Positions 33,905 through 46,320 of a stretch of DNA of 64,000 nucleotides are shown here, one piece after another. The DNA lies in assembly GCF_027595985.1 (NCBI RefSeq), contig NC_073312.1, positions 4,985,051 through 5,049,050 of the forward strand, written 5' to 3'. The stretch is from Sorex araneus. Taxonomy: Eukaryota; Chordata; Mammalia; Eulipotyphla; Soricidae. The notes beneath the pieces were generated by a model. That model had not been told where the DNA came from and did not search any database. It saw only the letters and a list, made by a program, of their open reading frames with translations. Made by a program: the position numbers and the translations under genes. How positions within the stretch are numbered: position 1 is the stretch's first letter; each line of letters opens with the position of its first letter.

Positions 33905-34400
33905 ACGTCTCAGCAGGACCACCAGGGGGAAGCTCCCTCCAGCCTCACGGTTGCCATCAGAGTTGCCATAACAACTTCCTCTCGCGCGCCGGGACCATCC
34001 GTGGCGGGGCCGTATTTTTAGCCCTGATGGTACTTGAGCATATTTTCTCTTTATATAGCAGCTAATTTTTCAAATTACTGATCTTTTAAAAAAAATTCCA
34101 TTTTCCTGCTCTCAGAGAGTAAAAGTCTCAGGGATAATTACTGAAATGAGCAGGTGTGAGAGTCTGTTATGGAAACGCGCTGGAAGCAGGGGCGTCTTGA
34201 CAGTGCTCGTGCCCGCGGAGAGCTCCCTGGAACTGCCCTCGCAATTGCTCCCCGTCAAGCCACTGGGATATAAATCTTCTCCGAGAGGCTCATAAATATT
34301 TGAAAAATGATCAGCTCTGGAAGGTGTTTGCAGATTATCTGGCAAGTACGGATTTATGTTGTGGAACAGAAACGGGCTTAGCGGAGTCTCGGGGATGAAT
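33905..34400. promoter_or_regulatory. Candidate conserved non-coding element
   Basis: Repeat-free and AT-richer. It has an RFX X-box-like GTTGCCATAACAAC (33962-33975) and TATA-like GATATAAATC (34268). Several T/A-rich blocks (CAGCTAATTTTTCAAATTAC) are typical of vertebrate CNEs. It lies about 3.5 kb upstream of the promoter. Confidence 0.3.
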
Positions 34401-34542
34401 AACTGGTGGCGTCACCCCAGCGCGCCCCACTCCCAGCCAAGGCTGGCCAGGCTTTGACAGACAGGCCTGAGTTAGGGAGACTGGGCAACCAGGGGGGCTC
34501 GGGGACGCCAGTGTGTCTCCCCGTGTCCCAGAGAGTTAGCCC

Positions 34543-34705
34543 AGGGGCTGAGCAATAGTACGGGGGAGGGCGTCTGCCTTGCACTCGGCCAACCTGGGTT
34601 CAGTCCCCGGCACCCCATAGGGTCCCCCGAGCCTGCCAGGAGTGATTCCTGGGTGAGGAGCCAGGAGTGACCTCTGGATACTGCTGTGTACGGAGCCAAA
34701 ACCAA
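34543..34705 (+). mobile_element. SINE, type A
   Basis: GGGGCTGAGCAATAGTACGG to CTGCTGTGTACGGAGCC. The purine repeat grows from its A-rich tail. Confidence 0.85.
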
Positions 34706-34721
34706 AGGGTGTGTGTGGGGG

Positions 34722-35121
34722 GGTGGAGGGGGGTGAGAGAGAGACAGAGACAGCGAGACAGAGACAGAGGCAGAAACAGACAGAGACAGAGAGAGAAAGA
34801 GACAGAGACAGAGAGAGAGAGGGAGAGAGGAGATAGGAAAGATGGGAGGGAGGGGAGATAGAAGGAGGAGAGAGAGAGGAGGGGGGAGGACAGAGAGAGA
34901 CAGACAGACAGACAGAGATAGAGAGAGACAGAGGCAGAGACAGAGGCAGAGACAGACAGAAACAGAGACAGAGAGACAGAGCTAGACAGAGACAGAAACA
35001 AAGATGGAGAGACAGAGAGACAGAGATAGGCAGAGACAGAAATAGAGATGGAGAAACAGAGAGACAGATAGACAGAGACAGAGATGGAGAGACAGAGAGA
35101 CAGAGAAAGACAGAGACAGAG

Positions 35122-35194
<73 letters not shown>
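34722..35194. repeat. (GAGACA)n / (GA)n purine repeat
   Basis: About 470 bp of GAGACAGAGACAG units ending in a pure (GA)n of about 60 bp. Purine/pyrimidine strand bias could allow triplex DNA. Minus-strand frames encode only Ser-Leu repeats. Confidence 0.93.
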
Positions 35195-35200
<6 letters not shown>

Positions 35201-37189
35201 CCTTAGCTCTCAGCCCCAGGGGAGCTAGAGCCCTTCCTGGGGTCATTGAATAAACACAGCATGAGTCTCAGGGCCTCTCTGCCCAGGCCCTGGGTGTCGG
35301 CCCTGACGGTCACTCAGTAAGGACGGGCTGACCGTGTCCTCTCTCTCCCCGGGACGCCGAGCGCGTAGCAGAGAGAGGCAGAGTGACGGCTGCTTTCCCG
35401 GGAACAGTGAGGACGCAGGTGGCCTCCGAGGGGCAGGGCAAGACCCCGCCAGGGCCCGCCACGGGGAGGAGAGAGGGGCTGTGAGGGGCTGTGAGGGTCC
35501 CCAGCAGGGGCACTGTCACAGCTGGCGCCAGGGGGTCCAGAGAGCGAGTCCTCGTGGCAATCGGGCTGGTGCCCCCATGACAGAGTCCAAGGCGCCGACA
35601 CCAGAACCTTCCGGGGGCTACTACGTGCCGAGAGAGGGGGCGTCTGTGAAACCCACTAGTCTATTTTCCCCTTTGGGGGGAGGGACGGGGTCCCAAGTAG
35701 TACTCAGGGAGTCTGGGGGCCTTCCTGGTGACACTCAGACTACCTGGCAGAGGGTCACCTGATGGTACTGGGGGCATCGGGCTCACCCCGGCAGTGCTTA
35801 GGGCCTCCATGGTGCTCGGGGTGGGGTGGGGGCGTGTGGCATTGGGGTCCAATTCAGGTGCTGGCTCCTACAAAGCAAGTGCCCCTGACCACTGCGCTTT
35901 CCTCCCTCGCGCCTATCCATTCTTACCTCCTTCCTTCTGCCGGCTCTGACGATGCATCTCCCCAGGAAGGCAGACACAGGGGCTGGTGGAGAAGGCGAGA
36001 TCAGGGAGGGTTCTGAGTAAACTGTGAAGCGGGTACCCGCCTCGGGAGGAAGTCTGTGCCTTACCCACGAGAGGGGCTGGCATGCTCTTAGAGCTCCTGG
36101 GCCGGAGCTGCGAGAGGCCCACGGCTGGCCCCCGACTGTGGTATGAGGTGGCAGCGTGTGGCAGGGTCCCCAGGGGCACCAGCTTGCTTGGGGGTGTCAA
36201 CCCCCCTCCTGTGGGTTGGGAGGGGCCCACCCCCTGCCCTGCTTGCAGAGTTTCTTAGGCTTGTGCCACACCCCGTGGTGCGTCAGGGTCTCAGGGCCCG
36301 GGCCTGCGTGAACGGTGAGTTCTGAGTTATCTCCAGGGGGCAGGTTCTGAGCCCCCCGGAGCCTCTTTGGGGTGCTCCCGGCTGGGAAGCTGGAGCCGAA
36401 GTTGCCCAGGGCTGAGAGGGGTGGGAGGGCGGATCTCAGAGACGGGCGGGAAGGGGCTCAGAGGGTCCCGGGCAGGCGTGGAGGCGGCCTCTCTCCTCGC
36501 TACTCCCGAGGCCTGCAGTGGCTGTGGGCTCGGGGATGTTCTGGGGGTGGGGTGCCGAGTCTGGGGTCCTGCCTTAGCCCGAGACACGGCCCCTCTGCCC
36601 TGTACCGTGTAAGGCTGTTTGGGCCGGTGAGGGCAGTGGGCAGGGTCAGGAGGCTGAGCTCTGCCCTCAGCTGGGGTTCAGAGGTTAAGACCAGGGAAGT
36701 GGGGGGCTTGCCGGACATCCCCATCCAGCTCCCTGCAGGTCTGAGGGGACCGCGAAGGTGACAGGAGGTGAGGTGGGCCGCAGATGTCCCGCCTCAGTCC
36801 TGGCAAGGACGGACCTCAGAAGAGGCAAAGGGGGTCCTGCAGAATGGGGGCCCAGAGAGATTCCTCCCGGGAGAGCCGCAGCGGGCATCGGGGTCTGTGG
36901 GCAGTGGGCAGTCCCCGTGCCCCGCCCTGCAAGGCCAGGGAGAAGCCTCTGGAATCCCAGGGGAGCCGCGCTGGGGACCAAGCTCCCATCCTGGGCGCCC
37001 TGCCGGGCTCTGGGGGAACCAGACGCCCCGTGACGCCCACGAGGGCAGCCCAAGGAAACAGGCCACCCTCCCCAGGCCAGGCGCTCCTGTGCGCCCCCAC
37101 CCCTGGGTCTGTCCTGGGAAACCCGGGGACTCATCTCAAGCAGTGTCTGAACCAGGAGGTTTGCCTGGTCACAGCTGGGAAACAGGTCT
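35195..37189. other. CPXM2 upstream sequence, GC-rich
   Basis: Possible very old minus-strand SINE remnants at 35680-35910 and 36250-36290. No exon recognised. Overlapping chance frames on both strands reflect composition. Confidence 0.5.
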
Positions 37190-38087
<898 letters not shown>

Positions 38088-39811
38088 TGACTGCCCGGGC
38101 CCACCTGGCCGTGCGCTCCGCCCAGGGGCGCGCTGGCTCCCGGCGTCCGGAGCCCCCGCGGCCGCCCCGCCCCTCCCCAGGCTCTGCGCTGCGCACCCCC
38201 CGCTAAGCCCCCAGGTGCTCCTGCAGGGCAGGGGTTAGAGGTCAGAGACTTTCCCCCTCTGGGTAGCTGCCGGGCTCTCTCACGCCAACTCTGACTTGGA
38301 AACTTCCCCGGCCTGGCCGCTGCCCGCTGCCCGCTGCCCGCTGCCCAGCCTCCCGTCCCTGCCCGCTTCCCTCACCCCGGGCGAGAATTCCCGAGCTGGC
38401 CCCAGGGCAGGGCTGGCCATGGCTGGCAGGGTTGGCTTTTGGCGTGGGGCTGCTCTGGGGAGAGCTCAGACACATCACCAGGCCGGTGTCCCCTCGCGCC
38501 TCCTCCCTCCAGCTTTCTGGGGTCCCGGGAGAGGAGAGGGGCTGCCCAGGTTGGCAGCCCTGGGCAGGAGCAGCGCGCTTTGGACTGTGCCCACGGAGAG
38601 GACGAGGGCGAGGAGGGGGATGATGCTGTGAAAGGCCCCGCTGCCAGCCAGGAGGGGCACCCTGAGCTCCACACGCATCCCTGCTCACCCCTTCCCTCTT
38701 TGATTGTTGTCGATGGGCACTGAGCCCCGAGCACCAATCCGGGCAGCTCATTATCAGCATCTTTGTCCACTCTGTGTGACCTGGGCTCCCTCTTCCTTGT
38801 CCAGAATGTTTTCTGCTATGCTATCAGTGAGCCCGTATCAGTGAGCTGAGGTCTGGGGGTTCAGGACCCGGGAGGGGAGTGGCCGCTCTTGGTCCCTGGA
38901 CCCTGGATGGCCTTGAGAGATAAGGAGGCACCTCAGCTCCCACCTGGGCATCACCACCTGGGTTTGGTGACGTTGCCTTGTTGCTCAGGAAGGTCAGCGG
39001 TCAGGGACGGGGCCGCACAGGGGTTCAGGTGCCCCTTAACCTGTGGATGGCTGAAGGGTCTGGGGGATGGGTCCGGCCGTGTTTTGGGGTGAGTTCATTC
39101 CCCTCATAGTGAATGAGCCGTGATGTGAGTTGGGGATCCTGAACTGGACTCTGCGGGGGTCACTGCTCCGAGGGGCTCTTTGGGGTCAAGGGTGTGAGCA
39201 CGTGCTGGCGTGGGGACAGGGCACTGTGCCACCCTGCCCTTGTCCGCTTGTCCAGGGGCCCAAGGGCTGGATGATCCTGCCCCCACCCTCACCCCGTCCC
39301 TCCCCTCTCCGTCAGACGCTGAGGTTCCGACAGGCTGGTGACTGCTCCGTCTCTCTCACTCTCAGGCTTGGAAAATCCTCCTGGGTTTTTTCGGCTCAGC
39401 CTTTTGGGGTTAGAATAAAATTTGCGTGTGGTCAGCCAAGGGCTTGGTATGTCAGTGGGTGATCGGGAGGGGGCGCCTTCACTGTTTCCCGGGGAGCTGC
39501 AGGGGACGGGGAGTCTGAATGTGCCCTTCGCCTGCAGAGCTGGGGTTCAGGGCCCCCCAGGACCCTGTGGCGTATGGTCTGTTTCCCGGTGTATGCACGG
39601 TGTGCACCAGAAATCCCAAGCATCCCCGGCCATCCCCTGCTTGTGAGTGGTGCGTTTGGCCAGTCCTTCCGGGAACTGCTGGGCTCGGCTGCCGGGGGAG
39701 GGTCTGGGGGTCCAGGGAGCGCGTGACCAAAGGTGGATTCACAGACAGGAGGGGGAGGTTTGGGAAAGTATCCACAGGTGTGCTGAGCACTGAGTTTCTG
39801 CTCCCCCTGTG

Positions 39812-39813
<2 letters not shown>

Positions 39814-39867
<54 letters not shown>
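39814..39867. repeat. CPXM2: (TG)n microsatellite
   Basis: 26-27 TG units followed by a short G run, in intron 1. Confidence 0.95.
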
Positions 39868-40481
39868 CGGGGGGGGGTTGCGGGGGTGCTTGGAAGTACC
39901 AGATTCAGTTCTGAGCTCTCCAGGAGAGCCAAGCAGTGACTCAGAGGCGAGTTTGTAGAGCACCTCGAACTGTGGCAAGCCAAGAATGACAGTTAGCATC
40001 AGCGTTCAACGCCCGTGCCTCGACCCCTCCTCCTCCCCGTGCTGTTTCTCCTCCTTTTCTTTCATTTGGCCGCCCTACCCCCCCGCCGAGGCCCCCAGGC
40101 TCCCCCACCAGAGACTGAGCCCAGAATGGGCCCTGGTGGGGGAGACAGTGACACTCTGTGCTGTGCCCGGTGCTGTGGCTGAGGGCTAGCGTGACGTAGC
40201 AGCAGAAGCCCTGGCCGGGGGAAAGAAGGCTGGGCCTCGGCGGGAGAGTTCCATGCTGATCCCAGGGTCCGGGTGGGAGCTCTCTCTCATACAGGTGCCT
40301 TCTAGGCACCGCTGGCACTCACCTGAACTCTGAAGGAGTTAGAGAGAAAAGGCTGGGAGGCAAGAGCATTCGACTCTGGGGATGATAAATTCATTTCCAA
40401 AAAGCTTATGTTGGTGGGGCTCAATGAAAGATGAAAGCAAAATTGCACCTTTAGTTCCATTAATGCTTGGAGACCTTAGAT

Positions 40482-40534
<53 letters not shown>
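40482..40534. repeat. CPXM2: (GT)n microsatellite
   Basis: About 26 GT units in intron 1. Confidence 0.95.
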
Positions 40535-40537
<3 letters not shown>

Positions 40538-40603
40538 CTTAGCCCAGTACTGAAGTCACTTTTTAAATTTTGCTTTAGTTTTTTTTTTCCTTTTCATCTT
40601 TAA

Positions 40604-40840
40604 GTGATAGCACAGCGGATAGGGCATTTGCCTTGCACGCGGCCGACCTGGGTTCGATTCCTCCGTCCCTCTCGGATCACCCAGCAAGCCACCAAGAATA
40701 CCCCGCCCACACGGCAGAGCCTGGCAAGCTACCTGTGGCGTATTTGATATGCCAAAAACAGTAACAAGTCTCACAACGGAGACATTACTGGGTGCCCGTT
40801 CGAGCAAATCGATGAACAACGGGATGACAGTGCTACAGCG
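40604..40840 (+). mobile_element. SINE, type B, slightly 5'-truncated
   Basis: GTGATAGCACAGCGGATAGG to GACAGTGCTACAGCG, no poly(A). Target duplication CATCTTTAA at 40595-40603 and 40841-40849. Confidence 0.93.
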
Positions 40841-41484
40841 CATCTTTAAAAAACAATTTTTGTTGAGTTAAAGACCTGTGATTTTGCAGCTGAGATCTCG
40901 GGTTTCAGAGTCTTTGAGCCTGGCTTGCTCCCCCACCCCCTCCCACGTTGCCATATAACCAACCCCCGTCACTGCCCTTTCTCATCTTCTTCCTTCCCTC
41001 TTTGGTTTCTTTTGTCGCTGTCCTTCTCCTCCGGAGCCCTGGGGTCAGGGGTGATCTGGGCGCCCTCCTTTGGTACATTACACTTCCCCGTCCAGTGCTC
41101 TGCACACACAGGTAAGTGAGACAATCCTGTTTGTCTTCCTTTCCCTGCTTCCTTCACTCGGCATGGTGTCGTCTAGTTACAAACCCTGACGTCATCTTCA
41201 AAAGTAATACTCTGGGTTTACTTGGAAACAAAGGAGCAGCAACAATGCCAAGAAGGGCCTGCATGGGATTCCCCTGGGCCCTCACCAGGTGCCCTCAGCC
41301 GCCCCTGCCTGCAGGTGCCCAGCCCAGGGAGCGGCCGGCGCGGGCACCGTGGGTCCTGGAGCTTCCTCTCCTCCGCGATGGCAGCTGGCACAGAGTCCCG
41401 AGGATTAATGCAGATGTGGCATAAACTTACCCTCCTGGTCAAGATCTTGCTAAAAAGGGTCTCTTGTCAGTCGTTTGGACGATT

Positions 41485-41870
41485 CCGGAGCCAATGGGCT
41501 GCGTCTTTGGTACCCGGAAAGAGCCAATGGGCTGCGTCCTGGGTCCTGGTAGAGTCAATGGGCTGCGTCCTTGGTACCGGGAAAAGCCAATAGGCTGCAT
41601 CCTTGGGCTGGAAGAGCCAATAGGCTGCGTCCTTGGGCTGGAAGAGCCAATGGGCTGCGTCCTTGGTCTTGGAAGAGCCAATGGGCTGCGTCCTTGGTCT
41701 TGGAAGAGCCAATGGGCTGCGTCCTTGGGCTGGAAGAGCCAATGGGCTGTGTCCTTGGTCTTGGAAGAGCCAATGGGCTGCGTCCTTGGTCCTAGACTAA
41801 CCAATGGGCTGTGTCCTTGGTAGTGGGAAGAAGTCAATGGGCTGCTTCCTTGACACTAGGAAAGAGTCAG
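41485..41870 (+). repeat. CPXM2: 31-bp minisatellite carrying CCAAT boxes
   Basis: Twelve units of GAGCCAATGGGCTGCGTCCT plus a variable part. CCAAT begins at 41491, 41524, 41587, 41617, 41647, 41678, 41709, 41739, 41770 and 41801. At 41555 and 41834 the box is mutated to TCAAT. Confidence 0.95.
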
Positions 41871-42171
41871 AGGGTGGCATATATGACGCAGGGAAGGCAC
41901 TGCCAGGCGTTCTGTATGTCTCGGGTATCTGAGTTGTGGGTGACGGGGATGGCTCAAGGCTTTAGAACCTCTTCAATGTGCAGTTTTTGCTGTTTCTGAA
42001 CATGAAACCTGCGGGGTGGATGCAGGGCCCTAGGGTGGGTAGTTGCGAACAGTCTGGCACCACCCTTGAAAGAGAGCCTTGAGGGGCAAAAAAGGTCTGA
42101 ACAAATGCAGGAAAAATCACACTCTATCACCTCCCCCTTGGAGATCACATGTCAACTTCCAAAGGAGGCGG

Positions 42172-42295
42172 TGAGGGGAGAGCTGGGGGCCGCAGTGAGG
42201 GGAGAGCTGGGGGCTGCAGTGAGCCGGGAGCTGGGGGCTGCAGTGAGGGGGGCAGGATTCAGCAGTGAGCCGGGAGCTGGGGGTCGCAGTGTACT
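42172..42295. repeat. CPXM2: 24-bp tandem repeat
   Basis: About five units of GTGAGGGGAGAGCTGGGGGC-type sequence, with GAGCCGGGAGC variants. Confidence 0.88.
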
Positions 42296-42545
42296 GTAGT
42301 CACCCCCATTGCCCTCCGCCAGCCTCCCCCATGGTGAAGATGGCAGTCGTGGCATCTGGGCAGGCGTGGTAGGGGGCTGTCCTGTGTACTTGGGACTTAG
42401 CGGCATCTCTAGTCCCAACCCACCCGTGGCACCTTTCCCCTGATGTCACAAGCTGCGTGTCTCCGACTTTGCCAGATGTCCCCTCTGGGTTGAGAATCCC
42501 TGCCCCATGACAGCAGGCGGAGCATGTGGACACAAAACCGTTAGC

Positions 42546-42718
42546 CAGGGGCAGGAGAGAGCACCGAGGGGAGGGCGCGTGCCTGTGCACGGCCAGCCCA
42601 GGTTGGCTCCCCAGCATCGCAGATCCCCTGGGCTCCTGCGGGCGCAGTTCCTGAGCACAGAGACGAGAGGATGCCCTGAGCACCGGCAGGGCTGGCCCCA
42701 AAGCCAAAAAAGAGAAAA
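42546..42718 (+). mobile_element. SINE, type A (diverged)
   Basis: GGGGCAGGAGAGAGCACCGA to GGCTGGCCCCAAAGCCAAAA. Confidence 0.78.
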
Positions 42719-43049
42719 CAGTCCCATTGGGCGGCGAGGAAGGACAGGGTTGTCACTTGCCTGCATGCAGCTGACCGCAGTTTCGCAAGCACCCCCTTGT
42801 GTGACCCCCGAGATCTTCAAGCCCCCTCAGATGTGTCCCTGGAGATCCCTGATGGCCAGGGATGACGGCCACCACCGCATGGCCAGGGCATCCCTGGCAC
42901 AGCAGGGCTGGCACGAGCACCACAGCCTCGGGTCCGATAGGCTGAGAATCACCCCCAGGCCTTCTGCGTTCCACAAAATCAAACCAACGCTGTGAGCTGC
43001 AGCCAGGCCCCATCTTTCACCAGTTCTTACCCCTGGCCTGTGAATGGGT

Positions 43050-43210
43050 AGGTGTGAGTGGGTGTGTACGTATGCGTGAGTGCCGTATGTGTGTGTGTTT
43101 GTGTGTGTGTGTGTGCATGGCTGAATGTGTGTGTCCATGTGTATGCGAGTGTGTATCCATGGGGTTGTGTCCATGAATGGTGTATGTGTGTGTTTGTGCA
43201 GTTGTCTGTA
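43050..43210. repeat. CPXM2: GT-rich degenerate repeat
   Basis: GTGTGTGTTTGTGTGTGTGT with GTATGCGAGTG-type interruptions. Confidence 0.82.
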
Positions 43211-43693
43211 TATGACAGGGCGGGGGTCCTTGCCCACCATCAGGATACAAGACCTGAAACCATTCTCAAGCTAAGGCAGCACCCAGGGGGTGATATCCCG
43301 CTGCGTCCTGGTGCACCTTGCTCCTTCCCTCCAGAGTGGGGAGAACACGCCACTCGCTGTGCCTGTCTCGAGGCAGCCCTGAGCCACAGTCCCGGGCCGT
43401 GGCATCTGCACAGTGGGCCAGGAGCCATGCCCGCGGAGAGCCTGTGCCAGGGCTGGCAAGGCTGCACTCTGTGCTGTGTGGTGCCCCAGCGCGGGGGCAG
43501 AGAAGCGGAGTTGCTGTGTGGACAAAGCCCTTTCTGTGCCGTGCCTGCCGGCCCGTTGCTGGAAAGCTCTTTTTCCAGCTTCGTTTTCCTGTCTTCAGGG
43601 CGCCTTGCGGCGTTTGGCCTGTGGGTGGAAACGCCGTTTCTCCGGGCGGAGCGGGAGGGGGAGGACGTGTGGAGGCACTTGGTCAGTATTTCT

Positions 43694-43871
43694 TTTTTTT
43701 TTTTTTCTTTTTGGGTCACACCCAGCGATGCACAGGGGTTACTCCTGGTTCTACACTCAGGAATTACTCCTGGCGGTGCTCAAGGGACCATATGGGATGC
43801 TGGGATTCGAACCCCACTCGGCCGCGTGCAAGGCAAACGTCCTACCCGCTGTGCTATCACTCCAGCCCCAG
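43694..43871 (-). mobile_element. SINE, type A, young-looking
   Basis: Intact copy with T-run. 17-bp perfect target duplication ACTTGGTCAGTATTTCT at 43677-43693 and 43872-43888. Confidence 0.96.
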
Positions 43872-44687
43872 ACTTGGTCAGTATTTCTGTGCGCGTGGTC
43901 AGGGCAAGCCCACGGCTGCTGCCGCTCACCTCAGCAGACAGGTGGTCTCTGGGCCGACACTTGGCACCTGAAATGATCTCTCCAGGTGAACCCTCAGGAG
44001 TCCAGGCGAAGGTTGCGTTAGAGAAGCTGCTGGTTCCACGACCGTGCACGGGCGACTCTCTCAGACACCAGCTCTTTCCAAAATGCTTTCCAAGGACAGG
44101 CCTGGCTGGTGTGGCCCCCGCCTAGGTCCCGGTCCCCGAACCCAGAGTCTGTGTGGAAAAAGGTGGAGAGGAATCCCATTTGGGGCTCAGTGCTGGGGTT
44201 GGAACAACTTTCACGGGAACCAGGGGTGCCTGGCCTCTGGCCCTGGGCTTTGGGGTGCGGAGTTTCCCCTCTGGGTGTCCCTGAGCAGAAACGAAGCCTG
44301 AGCTTTCAGACTTGGCATCTCCAGCAAAAGCCCTGGCACCCGTGAGCCTGCCAGCCCCTGCCCCCTCCCCATGCTTGGGGCTAGTCCCTGGTCAGGGCAC
44401 TGGGTAGCCTCCTTGCCTGGCAGTCACCTGTCCGCGCACCTGGGCAGCCGCTTACCGGAAGGGCACAATGCTGACGCGGCGTTTGTTGAAGACTCAGATG
44501 TCAGAGTGTCATGGACATGTGGATCCGTGGTTTGCTGAAATTGGCCAGGGGTTCAGAAAACCCAGGGGTGGGGATCCGGCTACACCCCAGCCAGCAGAGA
44601 GAGTCTGATGGGGGTCGTGGGCTTAGGTCAGGTCCATGTGGTCTTGGGGTCTGGCCCTGGGGTGCCTCTGGGTCGGCTGCCCGCGGC

Positions 44688-44690
<3 letters not shown>

Positions 44691-44743
<53 letters not shown>
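44691..44743. repeat. CPXM2: (TG)n microsatellite
   Basis: About 26 TG units. Frames reading CVCVCV or HTHTHT here are artefacts. Confidence 0.95.
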
Positions 44744-44744
<1 letters not shown>

Positions 44745-45262
44745 GCGAGGTCCTGGAGAGCCAAGAGAGCTGGAGGCCCCTCCTCCCTGGGTCTCTGGGG
44801 TCCGAGTCTGGTCCGGTCCTGGGTGCTCTGGCTCTGTGTCCCTCCATCGCTTCTCCATACGGGCTGCGTGGCACCTCTTCCTGCCCACACTGCCCCCATG
44901 ACGAGCACAGCCACTGGCCGAAGCTTCTGGTGCCGTCTCTGTAAATGGCAGGGGGGGCTCGCCTGACCCCAGAGAAAGCCAAGTGCTGTGAGGCCCCACC
45001 GGTCACACGGGCACTGTGAGAGGAGCCCGTGAACCTTGGTCCAGTCTTTCTGCGCTGTGTGAAACGACAGAGAAGGGGGCTGGGCCCGTCCCTGCCATGG
45101 CCTGGGCGAGCCGTGAGGGCAGAGAGAAGGCTCTGCTCCCGCAGTAAGGGCATTTGGATCCTCTTAAGTGTTTCATTTTTTGAAAATTTTTTTCTTGTAA
45201 ACTGGGATGAATCCTGAATTTTTTCTAGGGCTTTTTTTCTTAAAAAAAAAAAAATGGCGGGG

Positions 45263-45451
45263 GGGCCCTGGAGCAATAGCATAGCGGGTAGGGCGTTTGC
45301 CTTGCACGCGGCCGACTCGGGTTCGAATCCCAGCATCCTATATGGTCCCCTGAGTACTGCCAGGAGTAATTCCTGAGTGTAGAACCAGGAGTAACCCCTG
45401 TGTATCGCCAGGTGTGACCCAAAAAGCAAAAAAAAGAAAAGAAAGAAAAGA
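45263..45451 (+). mobile_element. SINE, type A
   Basis: CCCTGGAGCAATAGCATAGC to GTGTGACCCAAAAAGC, with an (AAAAG)n tail. Confidence 0.92.
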
Positions 45452-45621
45452 GGGGGCTGGAGTGATAGCCCAGTGAGAAGGGCGTTTGCCTTGCATGTGG
45501 CCAACCCAGGTTTGATTCCCAGCATCCTATATGGTCCCTCGAACACCGTCAGGAGTAATTCCTGAGTGCAGGGCCAGGAGGAACCCCTGAGCATTGCCGG
45601 ATGTGACCCCCTCAAAAAAAA
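45452..45621 (+). mobile_element. SINE, type A, directly behind the previous copy
   Basis: GGGGCTGGAGTGATAGCCCA to GATGTGACCCCCTCAAAAAA. Confidence 0.92.
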
Positions 45622-45790
45622 AGAGGGGGGGCACGTCCAGGGATGCACAGGGCTTCCTCCTGACTCTGCACTCAGCAGTTGCCTCTGGTGGGCTCGGGAG
45701 ACCATATAGGACGCTGGGGATTGAACCCAGGTCAGCCGCATGCAAGGCCCAGCCCTCCCCGCTGAACTATTGCTCCGCTATTGCTAGCCC
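45622..45790 (-). mobile_element. SINE, type A, inverted against the previous two
   Basis: GGGGGGGCACGTCCAGGGAT to GAACTATTGCTCC. Confidence 0.85.
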
Positions 45791-46156
45791 TAGCCCTAAC
45801 TTCTAGGGCTTCCCGAAGGAGTGTTTCCAGGTTTCTCCTCCTGACTGGCGTTGGCGAGTAGTTTGGGTAGTTCTCCTCCAAGCCCAAGTAGGCCGGAGCG
45901 CAGGGAGCTTGCCGTTGTGCTGTTGCTCCAACGTGGCACGCCTGCCCCCGGGAGCTCCTTGGAGCAGCAGGGAGAACCTGAGGTCTTGCCGAGATCCCCG
46001 GCTTGTGTCTATTTTAATCCCTCGTTCCCCCCCATCCCGTTCTGTCAAGGACTTACACTCCCGCCTTACACGGACTGATTCCACCTCGGGACTGAGGCTG
46101 GTTCTGTAAATAATCGGACAAATCAGCTTGGAAGTTGTGGAACTTCTTAGAAAGCT

Positions 46157-46320
46157 CCGGAGGCTGGGGTTGGCATGATGGTGGGTGGGAAAGGTGCTTG
46201 GCGTGTGATCAACCCGGGTTTGACCCCCAGCATCACAGATGGTCCCTGAGCACAGCCAACAGCAAGACCAGCAGTAAACCCTGGGCATTACTGGGGTATT
46301 ACTGGGCCCTGTTAGGTGTC
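46157..46320 (+). mobile_element. SINE, type A (old)
   Basis: GAGGCTGGGGTTGGCATGAT head, AACCCGGGTTTGACCCCCAG B box, body strongly diverged. Confidence 0.65.

Noticed and set aside
1-37000. Exons of the upstream neighbour (CHST15 in human gene order)
   Set aside because: No sulfotransferase-like coding block was recognised. It probably lies left of the window.
44623-45741. 372-codon minus-strand frame
   Set aside because: Made of three SINEs and the (TG)n run. HTHTHT and SINE peptides are diagnostic.
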